Both the position numbers and the translations under genes were made by a program. The notes below the pieces were generated by a model that saw only the letters and a program-made list of their open reading frames with translations, had not been told where the DNA came from and made no database searches. Below are positions 7,201-14,963 of a stretch of DNA of 64,000 bases, one piece after another. Source of the stretch: Streptomyces sp. NBC_01754 (lineage in GTDB: Bacteria; Actinomycetota; Actinomycetes; Streptomycetales; Streptomycetaceae); contig NZ_CP109132.1 of assembly GCF_035918015.1 (NCBI RefSeq), positions 1,860,001 through 1,924,000 of the forward strand. The letters are read 5' to 3'. Position 1 is the stretch's first letter, and the number at the start of each line of letters is the position of its first letter.

Positions 7201-9548
7201 TCCGCGAGGTCGACGGTGCGCTCGGGGCCGTCGGCGGTGCCGTTCCTCTCGACGGTGTACGGGACGGTGGAGGCGCCCTCGTCGAGGTCGATCCAGGCGA
7301 AGGCGCCGAAGGCGTCACGGCCGGTGAAGTCCGCGCTCCCGTCGCCGGACTTCAGCTGCCAGCCGTCGTAGTCGCCGTCCGCCCGCTTGTAGTGGACGAC
7401 GGCCGTGTCCCGTTCCACGGCGACGGGCTTCGGCTCGGGCGGCGCCTGGCCCGCGGTGGTGGAGGCGAGGGCACTCGCGGTGCGCCCGGCCCGGTCGACC
7501 ACCACGGCCTTGTAGCGCAGCGGCGTCCCGGCCTTCACCGAACCGTCCAGGTACTGGGTGACCTTGTACGGGGCGTGGTCGGCGGTGCCGAGCGTGCGCC
7601 AGGTGCCGTTGCCGCTCTGCGCGGCGAACACGACGCGGTTCAGCCCGCCGCCGCTCACGTCGGCGGTGATCTCGACGGTGCCGGTGGCCCCGGCGGCGGG
7701 TGCCCGCAGTGTGAGCGAGGGCTTGGCCGCGGGGGTGGGGAGCTGCTTGTCGGCGCGCAGCACGATGCTGGAGAGGGCGGGCACGGTGACCCGGACCTTC
7801 TTGTCGGCGCCGCTGCGGACGGCGCCGGAACCGCCGTACAGCGTACGGAAGTTCATGCCGGCCGACTCGGTGGTCAGCTCGACCGTCCTCGGCGCGGTGG
7901 AGTTGTTGGTGGCGACGAGGTACTCGTAGGGCCGCTTGGCGTCCGTACGCGAGAAGGCGTACACGGAGCCCTTGGAACAGCGCTCGGTCTGGGTGCCGTC
8001 GCGGAGTGCGGGATGGTCCCGGGTGAGCTTCGACAGGGCGGCTGTCAACCGGTACAGCGGATGGTTCGTGTCGTACGCGTCCGAGGCGTGGGTGCGGTCG
8101 GTGCCGAGCTGGTCGTCGTCGAGGTAGTCGGCGGTCTTCGAGGCGAAGAGGGGCTGGCGGGCGTCCTTGTCGCCGCCCGCTCCGGTGTAGCCCTGCTCGT
8201 CGCCGTAGTAGATCACCGGGTTGCCGCGGCCGAGGAACATCAGTTCGTTGGCGAGGCGGGCGCGGGCGAGGAGTTCGGCGTCACCGGCCTCCGGGTTGTC
8301 CTGCTTCAGGAACGTGCCGATGCGGCCCATGTCGTGGTTGCCGAGGAAGGTGACCTGCTCGTAGGCGTTGGCCTTGTCCGTGGTGTAGCGGTAGTCGTCC
8401 CCGTAGACGGCGGCGAGCTTCGAGGCCGGGGCGCCCTGGGAGGCGTACTGCCGGGCGGCTTCCTGGAAGGGGAAGTCGAGCGTCGCGTCGAGCCGGCCCC
8501 GGGTGACGTAGGGCGAGGTGATCGCGGTGTCGGCGGAGTAGACCTCACCGAACATGAAGAAGTCGTCGCGGCCGCGCTTGGCGGCGTAGGCGTCGAGGGC
8601 GGTCGCCCACTGGGTCCAGAAGTCGAGGTCGACGTGTTTGACGGTGTCGACGCGGAAGCCGTCGATGTCGAAGTCGCGGACCCACTTCTCGTAGATCTTC
8701 TCCATGCCGGAGACGACCTCGGGGCGCTCGGTCCACAGGTCGTCCAGGCCGGAGAAGTCGCCGTACCCGGTCGACTCGCCGGCGTAGGTGGAGTCGCCTC
8801 GGTTGTGGTACATCGTGGGGTCGTCGAGCCAGGCGGGGACCTTCTTGCCCGTGGTGACCGGGGTGTACGGGAAGGAGGCGGCGTCCACCTTCCTCATGCC
8901 GTCGCTGTCGTCGAAGGGGCGGCCGTCCGTGTCGAGGTAGGGGTAGGCACCCTTGGACTTGTAGCCGTACTCCTTCTCGGCGTAGTCCACGGTGTCGGCG
9001 GTGTGGTTGGTGATGACGTCGAAGAAGACCTTCATCCCTTTGCCGTGGGCCTTGTCGATCAGCTTCGTCAGGTCGGCGTCGGTACCGAAGTGGGGGTCGA
9101 CCTGGGTGAAGTCGGTGATCCAGTACCCGTGGTAGCCCGCCGAGGCGTCCTTACCGGTGCCCTGGACGGGCCGGTTCTTGAAGATCGGGGCGAGCCAGAT
9201 GGCGGTGGTGCCCAGGCCCTTGATGTAGTCGAGCCGCTGGGTGAGGCCCTTGAGGTCACCGCCCTGGTAGAAGCCCTTGTCTGTGGGGTCGAAGCCGGTC
9301 TCCAGCCGCGAGCCCTTCAGCCCGCCCCGGTCGTTGGACGTGTCGCCGTTGGCGAACCGGTCCGGCAGCACGAAGTAGAACTGTTCGCGGGTCAGGTCGT
9401 GCCGGGAGGGTTCCCTGGCGAGCTTCGCGTCCGAGGGCGGTGACGGTGGTCTGGGCGCGGCGGACGCGGAGGCCGCCGCCGGCACGACGGGCAGCAGGGC
9501 CGCGCACAGCACGGCGGCGGCTCCCCGCCTCAGGGTGGTTCGGGACAC
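4233..9548 (-). CDS. pulA: Secreted amylopullulanase (alpha-amylase plus pullulanase)
   Basis: A 1771-residue secreted enzyme that cuts alpha-1,4 and alpha-1,6 bonds of starch, pullulan and glycogen. The first 31 residues form a Sec signal peptide ending ASASAA. Module 1 (about 50-600) is a complete GH13 alpha-amylase with nucleophile D301 (GFRVD), acid/base E335 (MFGE) and D406 (LGNHD). An Ig-like region follows. Two pullulanase-associated starch-binding repeats start at about 715 and 812, both with HxxRADGDYDGW. A CBM48-like region near 1050 leads into a GH13 pullulanase with YNWGYDP (1257-1263), D1376 (GFRFD), E1413 (LYGEGW) and D1546 (AHDNE). All six catalytic acids are present. The start is a GTG with GAGGAG nine bases upstream. 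Confidence 0.95.
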   Translation of the reverse strand: MSRTTLRRGAAAVLCAALLPVVPAAASASAAPRPPSPPSDAKLAREPSRHDLTREQFYFVLPDRFANGDTSNDRGGLKGSRLETGFDPTDKGFYQGGDLKGLTQRLDYIKGLGTTAIWLAPIFKNRPVQGTGKDASAGYHGYWITDFTQVDPHFGTDADLTKLIDKAHGKGMKVFFDVITNHTADTVDYAEKEYGYKSKGAYPYLDTDGRPFDDSDGMRKVDAASFPYTPVTTGKKVPAWLDDPTMYHNRGDSTYAGESTGYGDFSGLDDLWTERPEVVSGMEKIYEKWVRDFDIDGFRVDTVKHVDLDFWTQWATALDAYAAKRGRDDFFMFGEVYSADTAITSPYVTRGRLDATLDFPFQEAARQYASQGAPASKLAAVYGDDYRYTTDKANAYEQVTFLGNHDMGRIGTFLKQDNPEAGDAELLARARLANELMFLGRGNPVIYYGDEQGYTGAGGDKDARQPLFASKTADYLDDDQLGTDRTHASDAYDTNHPLYRLTAALSKLTRDHPALRDGTQTERCSKGSVYAFSRTDAKRPYEYLVATNNSTAPRTVELTTESAGMNFRTLYGGSGAVRSGADKKVRVTVPALSSIVLRADKQLPTPAAKPSLTLRAPAAGATGTVEITADVSGGGLNRVVFAAQSGNGTWRTLGTADHAPYKVTQYLDGSVKAGTPLRYKAVVVDRAGRTASALASTTAGQAPPEPKPVAVERDTAVVHYKRADGDYDGWQLKSGDGSADFTGRDAFGAFAWIDLDEGASTVPYTVERNGTADGPERTVDLAETGQVWIEQGDGGQATEAPEGADPPQDTSKAVLHHHRADGDYDGWGLHTWNGAADPTDWAEPLRPVSTDAFGATFEVPLTDGATSLSYILHKGDEKDVSSDQSLDLATYGHEVWMLGGKPGYLLPQTGGVPAPDLTKAEAQWIDADTVVWKVKATAATSQQLVYAGNGGISVVDGALSDEGRWLRLGTTELTAAQKAKYPHLAEYPAFTVDPRDRDRVRASLRGQLIATQRAANGALLAATGVQTAGVLDDLYGKAASKAALGPVFRKGTPALSLWAPTARTVALELDGRTVPMRRDDRTGVWSVTGKKNWTGKPYRYVVDVWAPTVGKTVTNKVTDPYSTALTTDSARSLVVDLTDPKLAPRGWSALKKPAAVPLRDAQIQELHIRDFSVTDPTSRHPGEYLAFTDTRSDGMKHLKELADSGTSHVHLLPAFDIGTIPEKKPDRKKPACDLPAYAPDSPEQQACIAESAAEDAYNWGYDPLHYTVPEGSYASDPNGTKRTVEFRRMVQGLNGAGLRTVMDVVYNHTVASGQDDKSVLDRIVPGYYQRLLEDGTVATSTCCADTATENTMMGKLVVDSVVTWAKEYKVDGFRFDLMGHHPKANILAVRKALDALTPAKDGVDGKKIVLYGEGWNFGEVADDARFVQATQENMAGTGIATFSDRARDAVRGGGPFDEDPGVQGFASGLHTDPNTSPANGTAAEQKTRLLHYQDLIKVGLTGNLADFTFTDTRGRTVKGSAVDYNGAPAGYAAAPGDALAYADAHDNETLYDALAFKLPAATTAADRARMQVLAMATATLSQGPSLSQAGTDLLRSKSLDRNSYDSGDWFNALHWDCRKGNGFGRGLPPAADNQDKWSYGKPLLASDALRPGCAEITGTSAAYQDLLTIRTTEKDFGLATAAQVQKALSFPLSGTKETPGVITMRLGKLVVVLNATPGVQSQRVPELAGTRYALHPVQASGADRTVKKAAYDRAKGGFTVPGRTVAVFTRG

Positions 9549-9590
9549 GGGCGGGTTCTCCTCGGCTTTCAGGGGCGGGGAACGAGCGGT

Positions 9591-9626
9591 GCGGGCCGGG
9601 GACGCCCGGTGGCGTCCCCGGCCCGC
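9591..9626 (-). terminator. Strong hairpin terminator after the alpha-amylase gene
   Basis: A perfect 16-bp G/C stem (9591-9606 with 9611-9626) and a 4-nt CGGT loop. It lies 12 bp beyond the alpha-amylase stop and before the amylopullulanase start. The two genes are therefore probably separate transcripts. Confidence 0.8.
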
Positions 9627-9638
9627 GGGGGTGGGACC

Positions 9639-11390
9639 TCAGCCGCGCCAGACGTCGGCGGTCAGCGAGACCTTGCCGGAGGACGGCACGGTGGCGGTGC
9701 GGTTGGCACCGCTCTCCCAGGTCACGTTGCCGCTCTCGTCCTTGCGGACGTACTTGTACTCGAACGCCGTCCCGGCGGGCAGGGAGACGTCGAGCTTCCA
9801 GACGGGGTACGTCGCCGGGTCGAGCTTCAGGGCGCTGCCCGGGTTCCAGTCGCCGAGCGCGGCCTGGTTCCCGGTGACGTAGACGTTCTGGCCCATGACG
9901 GTGGTGGCGTTGACGCCGAAGGACGCACCGGACTGCCCGGTTCCGCCGCCGTCGTCGCCACCGCCGTTGTCGCCTCCCCCGTTGTCGCCGCCGCCGGCGC
10001 AGGTACGGGCGTCGGCGTGCAGCGCGACGGCGGTGTCGGCGCCCAGCGTGGCGGTGAACTGGCCGGAGCCGTCGACGGTGACGCCGTTGCCGGACTGGAC
10101 GTCGCAGTAGTCACCGGCGGGCAGCGACGTCTGGAACGTACGGGTCAGCGAGGAGCCCTCGTGGTTGATGGCGACGTACGCCTTGGAGCCGCGTCCGAAG
10201 GCGATCTGGTCGCCGCCGTTGTCCCACCAGTCCGTGACGCCCTGGCCGTGGGCGGCGTTGCGGAAGCCGACCATGGAGGAGATCTCGCGCCAGTCGTGCT
10301 GGCACTTCCAGCCGTCGCTGTAGCAGGCGTTCACCTGGCCGCCGCTCGGCGGACCGGCGTCCTTGTCGGACCACTCGTAGCCGGAGTGGACGTCCGGGGA
10401 GCCGTAGGGGTAGGCCAGCATGAAGACGCTCGCCAGCGTGTAGTTCGCGCCGTCCTTGTAGTTCAGCGTCTCGCCGTTGCGCTCGGTGTCGTGGTTGTCG
10501 ACGAAGACGGCCGACTTGCCCGACTCCATGAAGCCCCAGCCCTCGCCGAAGTTCTTCAGGTTGGCGAGGTTCTCGCCGAGGAAGGTCTGCTTGAGGCTGC
10601 GGGCGTAGCGGAACTCCTGGACGTCACCGGTGCCGAGGTACTCGGTGGGCGAGACCGCCTCGCCCGCGCCGTAGATGGCCTCCTGCTTCCAGTACGCGTT
10701 CGGGTTGCTCAGCCGGGACTTGATGTTCGCGAGGTCCTGGGCCGGCATGTGCTTGGCGGCGTCGATCCGGAACCCGTCCACGCCGAGGGACAGCAGGTCG
10801 TCGAGGTATCCGGCGATCTTGCCGCGGACGTAGTCCTCGCCGGTGTCCAGGTCGGCCAGGCCCACGAGTTCGCAGTTCTGGACGTTGGCGCGGTCGCCGT
10901 AGTTGTTGATCTCCGACTGGCAGTCGTTCATGTCGTTGACCGAGTAGAGGCCCGGGTAGTCGTACTTGGTGTACGAGGACCCGCCCGTACCGGTACCCGA
11001 ACCGGCCGACATGTGGTTGATGACCGCGTCGGCGACGACCTTGACGCCCGCGCCGTGACAGGTGTTCACCATGTTCGCGAAGGACGTGCGGTCACCGAGC
11101 CGACCGGCGATCTTGTAGCTGACGGGCTGGTAGGAGGTCCACCACTGCCCGCCCTGGATGTGCTCCTGGGGCGGCGAGACCTGGACGTAGCCGTATCCGG
11201 CCGGGCCGAGGCTGTCGGTACAGGCCTTGGCTATGGAGTCGAATTTCCACTCGAACATCACCGCGGTGACGTCCTTGTCGCCGGGCGCCGCGGCCCGGGC
11301 GGTTCCCGCGACACCGAGACCGGTGGGCAGTGCGAGGACGGCGGCGCCCATGACGAGGGCGAGCGAGGCAGACAACGGTCTGCGTGCCAT
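9639..11390 (-). CDS. aml: Secreted alpha-amylase with C-terminal starch-binding domain
   Basis: A 583-residue extracellular endo-amylase. A signal peptide covers about residues 1-34 (cleavage near ARAAA). The GH13 catalytic domain follows, with nucleophile D210 (GFRID), acid/base E244 (YGAGEA) and D301 (FVDNHD). A Gly/Asn/Asp-rich linker built of repeated GGGDN units joins it to a CBM20 starch-binding domain (about the last 95 residues). The start ATG at 11390 has AGGAGG at ideal distance, so the longer frame upstream is not used. Upstream lie CTTG-type palindromes like those in the malE-malR region, so MalR-type maltose control is likely. Confidence 0.95.
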   Translation of the reverse strand: MARRPLSASLALVMGAAVLALPTGLGVAGTARAAAPGDKDVTAVMFEWKFDSIAKACTDSLGPAGYGYVQVSPPQEHIQGGQWWTSYQPVSYKIAGRLGDRTSFANMVNTCHGAGVKVVADAVINHMSAGSGTGTGGSSYTKYDYPGLYSVNDMNDCQSEINNYGDRANVQNCELVGLADLDTGEDYVRGKIAGYLDDLLSLGVDGFRIDAAKHMPAQDLANIKSRLSNPNAYWKQEAIYGAGEAVSPTEYLGTGDVQEFRYARSLKQTFLGENLANLKNFGEGWGFMESGKSAVFVDNHDTERNGETLNYKDGANYTLASVFMLAYPYGSPDVHSGYEWSDKDAGPPSGGQVNACYSDGWKCQHDWREISSMVGFRNAAHGQGVTDWWDNGGDQIAFGRGSKAYVAINHEGSSLTRTFQTSLPAGDYCDVQSGNGVTVDGSGQFTATLGADTAVALHADARTCAGGGDNGGGDNGGGDDGGGTGQSGASFGVNATTVMGQNVYVTGNQAALGDWNPGSALKLDPATYPVWKLDVSLPAGTAFEYKYVRKDESGNVTWESGANRTATVPSSGKVSLTADVWRG

Positions 11391-11461
11391 GACTTTCCTC
11401 CTGCTGTGGGGGAAGTACGGGGGATGGCTGAGCAGCCTCACATGGCAACGCGCCGTGCCCT

Positions 11462-11502
11462 CAAGGCCTTGAAGGTTCTTGCAGCAAGGATGCAAATCCT
11501 TG
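11462..11502. promoter_or_regulatory. MalR-type operator cluster before the alpha-amylase gene
   Basis: Three overlapping inverted repeats in 41 bp. CAAGGCCTTG at 11462-11471 and CTTGCAGCAAG at 11478-11488 are perfect palindromes. CAAGGAT and ATCCTTG (11485-11491 and 11496-11502) pair around a short spacer. Similar CTTG/CAAG elements occur at the malE-malR promoter here and are known before Streptomyces amylase genes. Binding by MalR is inferred from this similarity. Confidence 0.55.
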
Positions 11503-11586
11503 TGCGCAGCAGACCGTACGAGCCTGACCTGCCCCGGTCAACCCCATGGACGCATCCCGCTCACATCCCGCTCACCTCCACGAAAT

Positions 11587-11629
11587 CTTGGAGATTTCTC
11601 CCTGCAAGGACTTACGCAAGATATTGCGG
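11587..11629. promoter_or_regulatory. Second CTTG/GCAAG element upstream of the alpha-amylase gene
   Basis: A 43-bp stretch holding CTTG (11587), TGCAAG (11603-11608), CGCAAG (11615-11620) and TTGCGG (11624-11629), about 200 bp before the amylase start. TGCAAG and CGCAAG are 12 bp apart. It could be an auxiliary repressor site. The distance from the gene makes this less certain than the nearer cluster. Confidence 0.3.
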
Positions 11630-11651
11630 AGCTGTTAAGTTCATCCCGACT

Positions 11652-11713
11652 CCGGCCCGGCCGGCCGGGGGTCCGGTCCGCCCGGACCCCACGCGCCCGG
11701 CCGGCCGGGCCGG
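11652..11713 (-). terminator. Nested inverted repeat, probable terminator
   Basis: Outer 18-bp perfect arms at 11652-11669 and 11696-11713 enclose a second 9-bp hairpin (about 11668-11676 with 11682-11690). It lies downstream of the decayed phosphopentomutase-like gene and upstream of the amylase promoter, and would insulate them. Apart from this and the CTTG elements, I see nothing in the 458-bp gap between 11390 and 11849. Confidence 0.55.
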
Positions 11714-11848
11714 TCACGGCGCGGAGAGGTCCGCGAGTCGCTTCCCCGCCGGCCCGCCCCGGGCCGACTCCCGGACCTCTTCCGCACGTGGGTACGGCCC
11801 TCTTCCATCCGGGGACGGGGCGGCCTCCTTCCGCGCGTCGCGCCTCGC

Positions 11849-12267
11849 TCAGGCGGTGTGCCGGCCGGTGTGCGGGGGGCCGACCGCGAGACCCTCCAGG
11901 TCCAGCGCCGGCGACAGGGCGGCGGTGGCCCCGATGTCCGCCAGGCTGTGCGCGTCCGGGAGGAGTTCCACCCCGCGTGCGCCCGGTCGGTGGATCAGCA
12001 CCGGCACGTACTCACAGGTGTGGAGCGCGTGGCCGATCGTGGGATCGCCCCGGTGCTCGCCGGTGACGATCAGCCGGTCGCCGGGTCCGCGAGCAGCGCC
12101 GGCAGTCCGGCGAGGCCCGCGTCCCGCGCTCCAGCAGGGCGGCCGTAACACTCCGGGTCCTGCTGGTGCCCCGCCAGGTCCGTCTCCTGGACGTCCGTCT
12201 CCACGGGGGCGTCGCCCTCGGCGCGCACCGACTCCAGGGTGCGCGAGAGGACGTCGGCGGTGGCGAC
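11849..12267 (-). pseudogene. Phosphopentomutase-like gene remnant, frameshifted and 5'-truncated
   Basis: Two reading frames together spell the C-terminal part of a phosphopentomutase-like phosphosugar mutase. The first (12070-12267) gives VQETDLAGHQQDPECYG. The second (to 11849) gives DRLIVTGEHRGDPTIGHALH, CEYVPVLIHRPGARG and SLADIGATAA, matching the metal-binding core DHGxDPT and DIGxT of DeoB-type enzymes. The frames meet at about 12085-12095, in a C/G run that looks one base short. The N-terminal half is missing. The leftover cannot make a working enzyme. Confidence 0.6.
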
Positions 12268-12486
12268 GGCCGGAGGGCACGTCGCCGCCGCCCGCCGAGG
12301 CCGGCCAGGACCCGGGGGCGGCAGGTGACTGCTGGGCCGGTACGGCCGGGTGCGTGCCGAGGAAGTCGACCTCGGACTCGGGGAGCGGCACCCCCGCCGC
12401 CGGACGGCTCGCCCCGGCCTCCGACCCGCCCCCGGGCATCCCGCGCTCCGGGCCCCTTGTCTGCCTGGCGGCCTCACGTGCCCGTG

Positions 12487-13212
12487 TCAGGGCAGCAACC
12501 GCTGTTCCTTGGCGACGGCCACCGCCCCCGCGCGGGTGCTGACGCCGAGCTTGTCGTAGACGCGCCCCAGGTGGGCCTTGACCGTGGCCTCGCTCAGGAA
12601 GAGCGCCCTGGCGATGTCCCGGTTGGTCAGACCGCGCGCCAACCGGCCGAGGATGTCACGTTCGCGGACGGTGAGCGCGGGACGTGGGCTGCGCATCCGG
12701 TCCATGACACGGTGAGCCACCGACGCGGACAGAGCGGTACGGCCGGCGGCGGCACTGTGGATCGCCGTGAACAACTCCTCGGGACGCTCGACCTTGAGGA
12801 GACAGCCGGTGGCGCCCGCCTCGATCGCACGAAGGATGTCGGCGTCCGTGTCGAACGTGGTCAGCACCAGGACACGCACCGCACCACCGGAGTCGGACGT
12901 GATCCGGCGGGTCGCCTCCACACCGTCCATCGCCTCGCCCAGTTGCAGGTCCATGAGCACCACATCGGGAACGAGCCGCACCGCGAGCGCGACGGCCTCC
13001 GCCCCACCGCCCGCTTCCCCCACCACCTCGATACCGGAAGCACTGGCCGGCAGGGCACGCAGACCGGCACGGACCACGGCGTGGTCGTCACAGAGCACCA
13101 CCCGGACAGGCACCGAACCAGCCGCCTCCGCGGAACCGGCGGAGCCACCGGGCTCGGGGCGACAGATCGGCTCGGTGGACCGGGCGGGATCCGTGGATTC
13201 GGGACGGGTCAT
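12487..13212 (-). CDS. NarL/LuxR family response regulator (orphan)
   Basis: A 241-residue two-component regulator. The receiver domain starts near residue 36 (VRVVLCDDHAVVR), with the phospho-acceptor Asp in VVLMDLQLG and the conserved Lys in CLLKVERPEEL. The C-terminal LuxR helix-turn-helix is typical (LTVREREILGRLARGLTNRDIARALFLSEATVKAHLGRVYDKLG, approximately residues 178-223). A Glu/Pro/Ser-rich N-terminal extension of about 35 residues is unusual. No sensor kinase is nearby. It lies 36 bp after the deaminase gene, so it is probably the last gene of the cyanate-deaminase operon. Confidence 0.88.
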   Translation of the reverse strand: MTRPESTDPARSTEPICRPEPGGSAGSAEAAGSVPVRVVLCDDHAVVRAGLRALPASASGIEVVGEAGGGAEAVALAVRLVPDVVLMDLQLGEAMDGVEATRRITSDSGGAVRVLVLTTFDTDADILRAIEAGATGCLLKVERPEELFTAIHSAAAGRTALSASVAHRVMDRMRSPRPALTVRERDILGRLARGLTNRDIARALFLSEATVKAHLGRVYDKLGVSTRAGAVAVAKEQRLLP

Positions 13213-13248
13213 GGTGCGGGAACCTCCACGTCGTCGGGGCCCGGGACG

Positions 13249-13788
13249 TCAGCCGGACCGCTGCTCACCGTCTCGCGGTCCACGGTGGAACGCGTGGTGC
13301 AGCGCGCGCATCCGGTCCGTCAGCTCCGGCGCGGGACCGCGCACCTCCAGGCCGGGGACCACGTCCCCGATCGCCATGCAGCGCACCGGGGACGACGTCA
13401 CGTCCATTTCGTCCAGCCATCGCGCCAGCTGGGCGGCCGAGTGGGCGTACACGACGGCCCCCAGACCGGCCCAGCCGTGCGCGGCAGCGCACATGGGGCA
13501 GTGCTCACCGGAGGTGAAGACCGTGGCCCGCGCACGCTCGCTCTCGGTGAGGTGAGCCGTGGCCCACCGCACCAGCTCGAATTCCGGGTGCCACGTCGGA
13601 TCACCAAGCGTATGGACACGATTGCGTTCCTCCGCCAGGACCGTGCCGTCGGCGCCGACCAGAACCGAGCCGAACGGCTCGTCCCCGGCACGCAACGCCT
13701 CGGCCGCGAGATCGACGGCACGCTCCAGACAGGGCAGGTCGCCGGCAGCCGGTGCGGCGGGGCGGTCAGTCGGTTCGGTGGAGTTCAC
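13249..13788 (-). CDS. Cytidine/guanine-deaminase superfamily protein
   Basis: A 179-residue zinc-dependent deaminase-fold protein. The probable zinc and catalytic residues are H67 and E69 (WHPEFE, where most relatives have HAE) and C97/C100 (EHCPMC, where most have PCPMC). The order and the downstream helices best fit the guanine deaminase / tRNA-adenosine-deaminase-like branch. Substrate cannot be read from sequence. It lies 22 bp after cynS and 36 bp before the response regulator gene on the same strand, suggesting one transcript. Both CynS and a deaminase release ammonia, which may be the common theme. Confidence 0.8.
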   Translation of the reverse strand: MNSTEPTDRPAAPAAGDLPCLERAVDLAAEALRAGDEPFGSVLVGADGTVLAEERNRVHTLGDPTWHPEFELVRWATAHLTESERARATVFTSGEHCPMCAAAHGWAGLGAVVYAHSAAQLARWLDEMDVTSSPVRCMAIGDVVPGLEVRGPAPELTDRMRALHHAFHRGPRDGEQRSG

Positions 13789-13810
13789 AGCTTCCTCCCA
13801 GGGGATCCGG

Positions 13811-14281
13811 TCAGAACGGCTTGGTGGGCAGGTACTTGCCGTCCAGGGTGATCACAGCACGCTCACCGCCCTCGGGATCGGCCACCTTCCGCACATCCAG
13901 CTTGAAGTTGACCGCGGAGATGATGCCGTCGCCGAACTCCTCGTGCACCAGGGCCTTGAGCGTGGTGCCGTACACCTGGAGCATCTCGTAGAAGCGGTAG
14001 ATCGTCGGGTCGGTGGGGACGGCTCCGTCGAGTGAGCCCCGGACGGGGATGGTCCGCAGCAGCATCGCGGCGTCGTCGTCGAGCCCGAGCAGTTCGGCGA
14101 CCGCCGTCGCGGACTCCTCGGGCAGGGCGTGCTGGCCGAGCACGGCGGCGGTGGTGAAGGCGACCGAGAGACCGGCCGCGTCCGCGATCTGCTGCCAGCT
14201 GAGGTCCTTGCGGGTCTTGGCCTCGACCGCGGCGGCGGCGAGGGCCCTGCGGGCGGTGGGGTCGAGCTGGGCGTGCGTCAT
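13811..14281 (-). CDS. cynS: Cyanate hydratase (cyanase)
   Basis: Exactly 156 residues, the length of E. coli CynS. It converts cyanate and bicarbonate to ammonia and carbon dioxide as a decamer in the cytoplasm. The catalytic triad is in place: R96 and E99 ([11 protein letters not shown]) and S122 ([13 protein letters not shown]). The N-terminal helical, HTH-like domain is also present. The start ATG at 14281 is preceded by AGGAAGGA. The frame is open further upstream, but that stretch is the decayed carbonic anhydrase gene and not part of cyanase. Confidence 0.97.
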   Translation of the reverse strand: MTHAQLDPTARRALAAAAVEAKTRKDLSWQQIADAAGLSVAFTTAAVLGQHALPEESATAVAELLGLDDDAAMLLRTIPVRGSLDGAVPTDPTIYRFYEMLQVYGTTLKALVHEEFGDGIISAVNFKLDVRKVADPEGGERAVITLDGKYLPTKPF

Positions 14282-14467
14282 GAGCAGACGTCCTTCCTGG
14301 TTGAGGAGTGGGGGTGTACCCGGTGCGCCGCGGTGGCTGCCGGGACGTGGGGAACGACGGTCGTGGCGAAGGGCGCGGGCGGCCGGAGCGTAGGGAGCCG
14401 TGCCGCTCTCGCCCCCCGGCTCAGGCCGCCAGGCACGGTGGTTGAGCCGTGGCCCCGGGGCACGGTC

Positions 14468-14823
14468 TCGACGCCGCCCGGACGCGATGTCGTGGACCCA
14501 GCCGCACACGGTGAGGGTTCCCTCGGCGAGGGCCCGGTCCACCGAGGGATGGGTGGCGAGGTTCGCGAGCTGGGCGAGTACGTTCTGGCGCACCAGTGCG
14601 GCGACGTCGCCGCGAGCCGGGTGCGGGCCCGGGAAGCGTCCGCGCGCCGCAGCCACCGGGCGACCGCCGGGACACCGCTCAGGTCGTGCGCCTCGGCCGG
14701 CGCCGTCATCGCACCGCACAGGGTGTGGGGCGTGTGGTCTCCGGCGAGGCGGGCGAACAGGACCGCCTTGGCCGGGTGCACGTCACGCTGGAACCGTGTG
14801 ACGCCTTCGGCCGGGTCGCGCAT
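14468..14823 (-). pseudogene. Decayed beta-carbonic anhydrase gene (cynT remnant)
   Basis: From an ATG at 14823 the frame reads [20 protein letters not shown], then jumps to CGAM and [20 protein letters not shown]. It is then continued in another frame by [18 protein letters not shown] and [13 protein letters not shown]. These are the start, end of centre, and C-terminus of a beta-carbonic anhydrase. Two lesions are visible. About 70 central codons are missing, including the CxDSR and HxxC zinc ligands, and there is a frameshift near 14605-14625. In E. coli the neighbour CynT supplies bicarbonate for cyanase. Here it cannot work, so bicarbonate must come from elsewhere. Confidence 0.75.
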
Positions 14824-14963
14824 GGGCCACTCCCTTCCCGGCCGGTTCCGGCTCGGTCTCGCGGCCCGTCGGGCTCGGTATATGTCCACCATGCATGACC
14901 TGTGGCTATAGGGTCCAAGACCCGTTGCCCATGTCTCCCATTGTTGCCCTCTGTAATGGGAGT

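Noticed and set aside
4218..9443. A 1741-codon open frame antisense to the amylopullulanase
   Set aside because: Its product is Gly/Val/Arg-rich without any domain. It is the expected mirror of a long high-GC gene on the other strand, which has full catalytic motifs.
14278..14719. N-terminal extension of cyanase
   Set aside because: Cyanase is complete from 14281 at exactly 156 residues. The upstream frame is the end of the decayed carbonic anhydrase gene.
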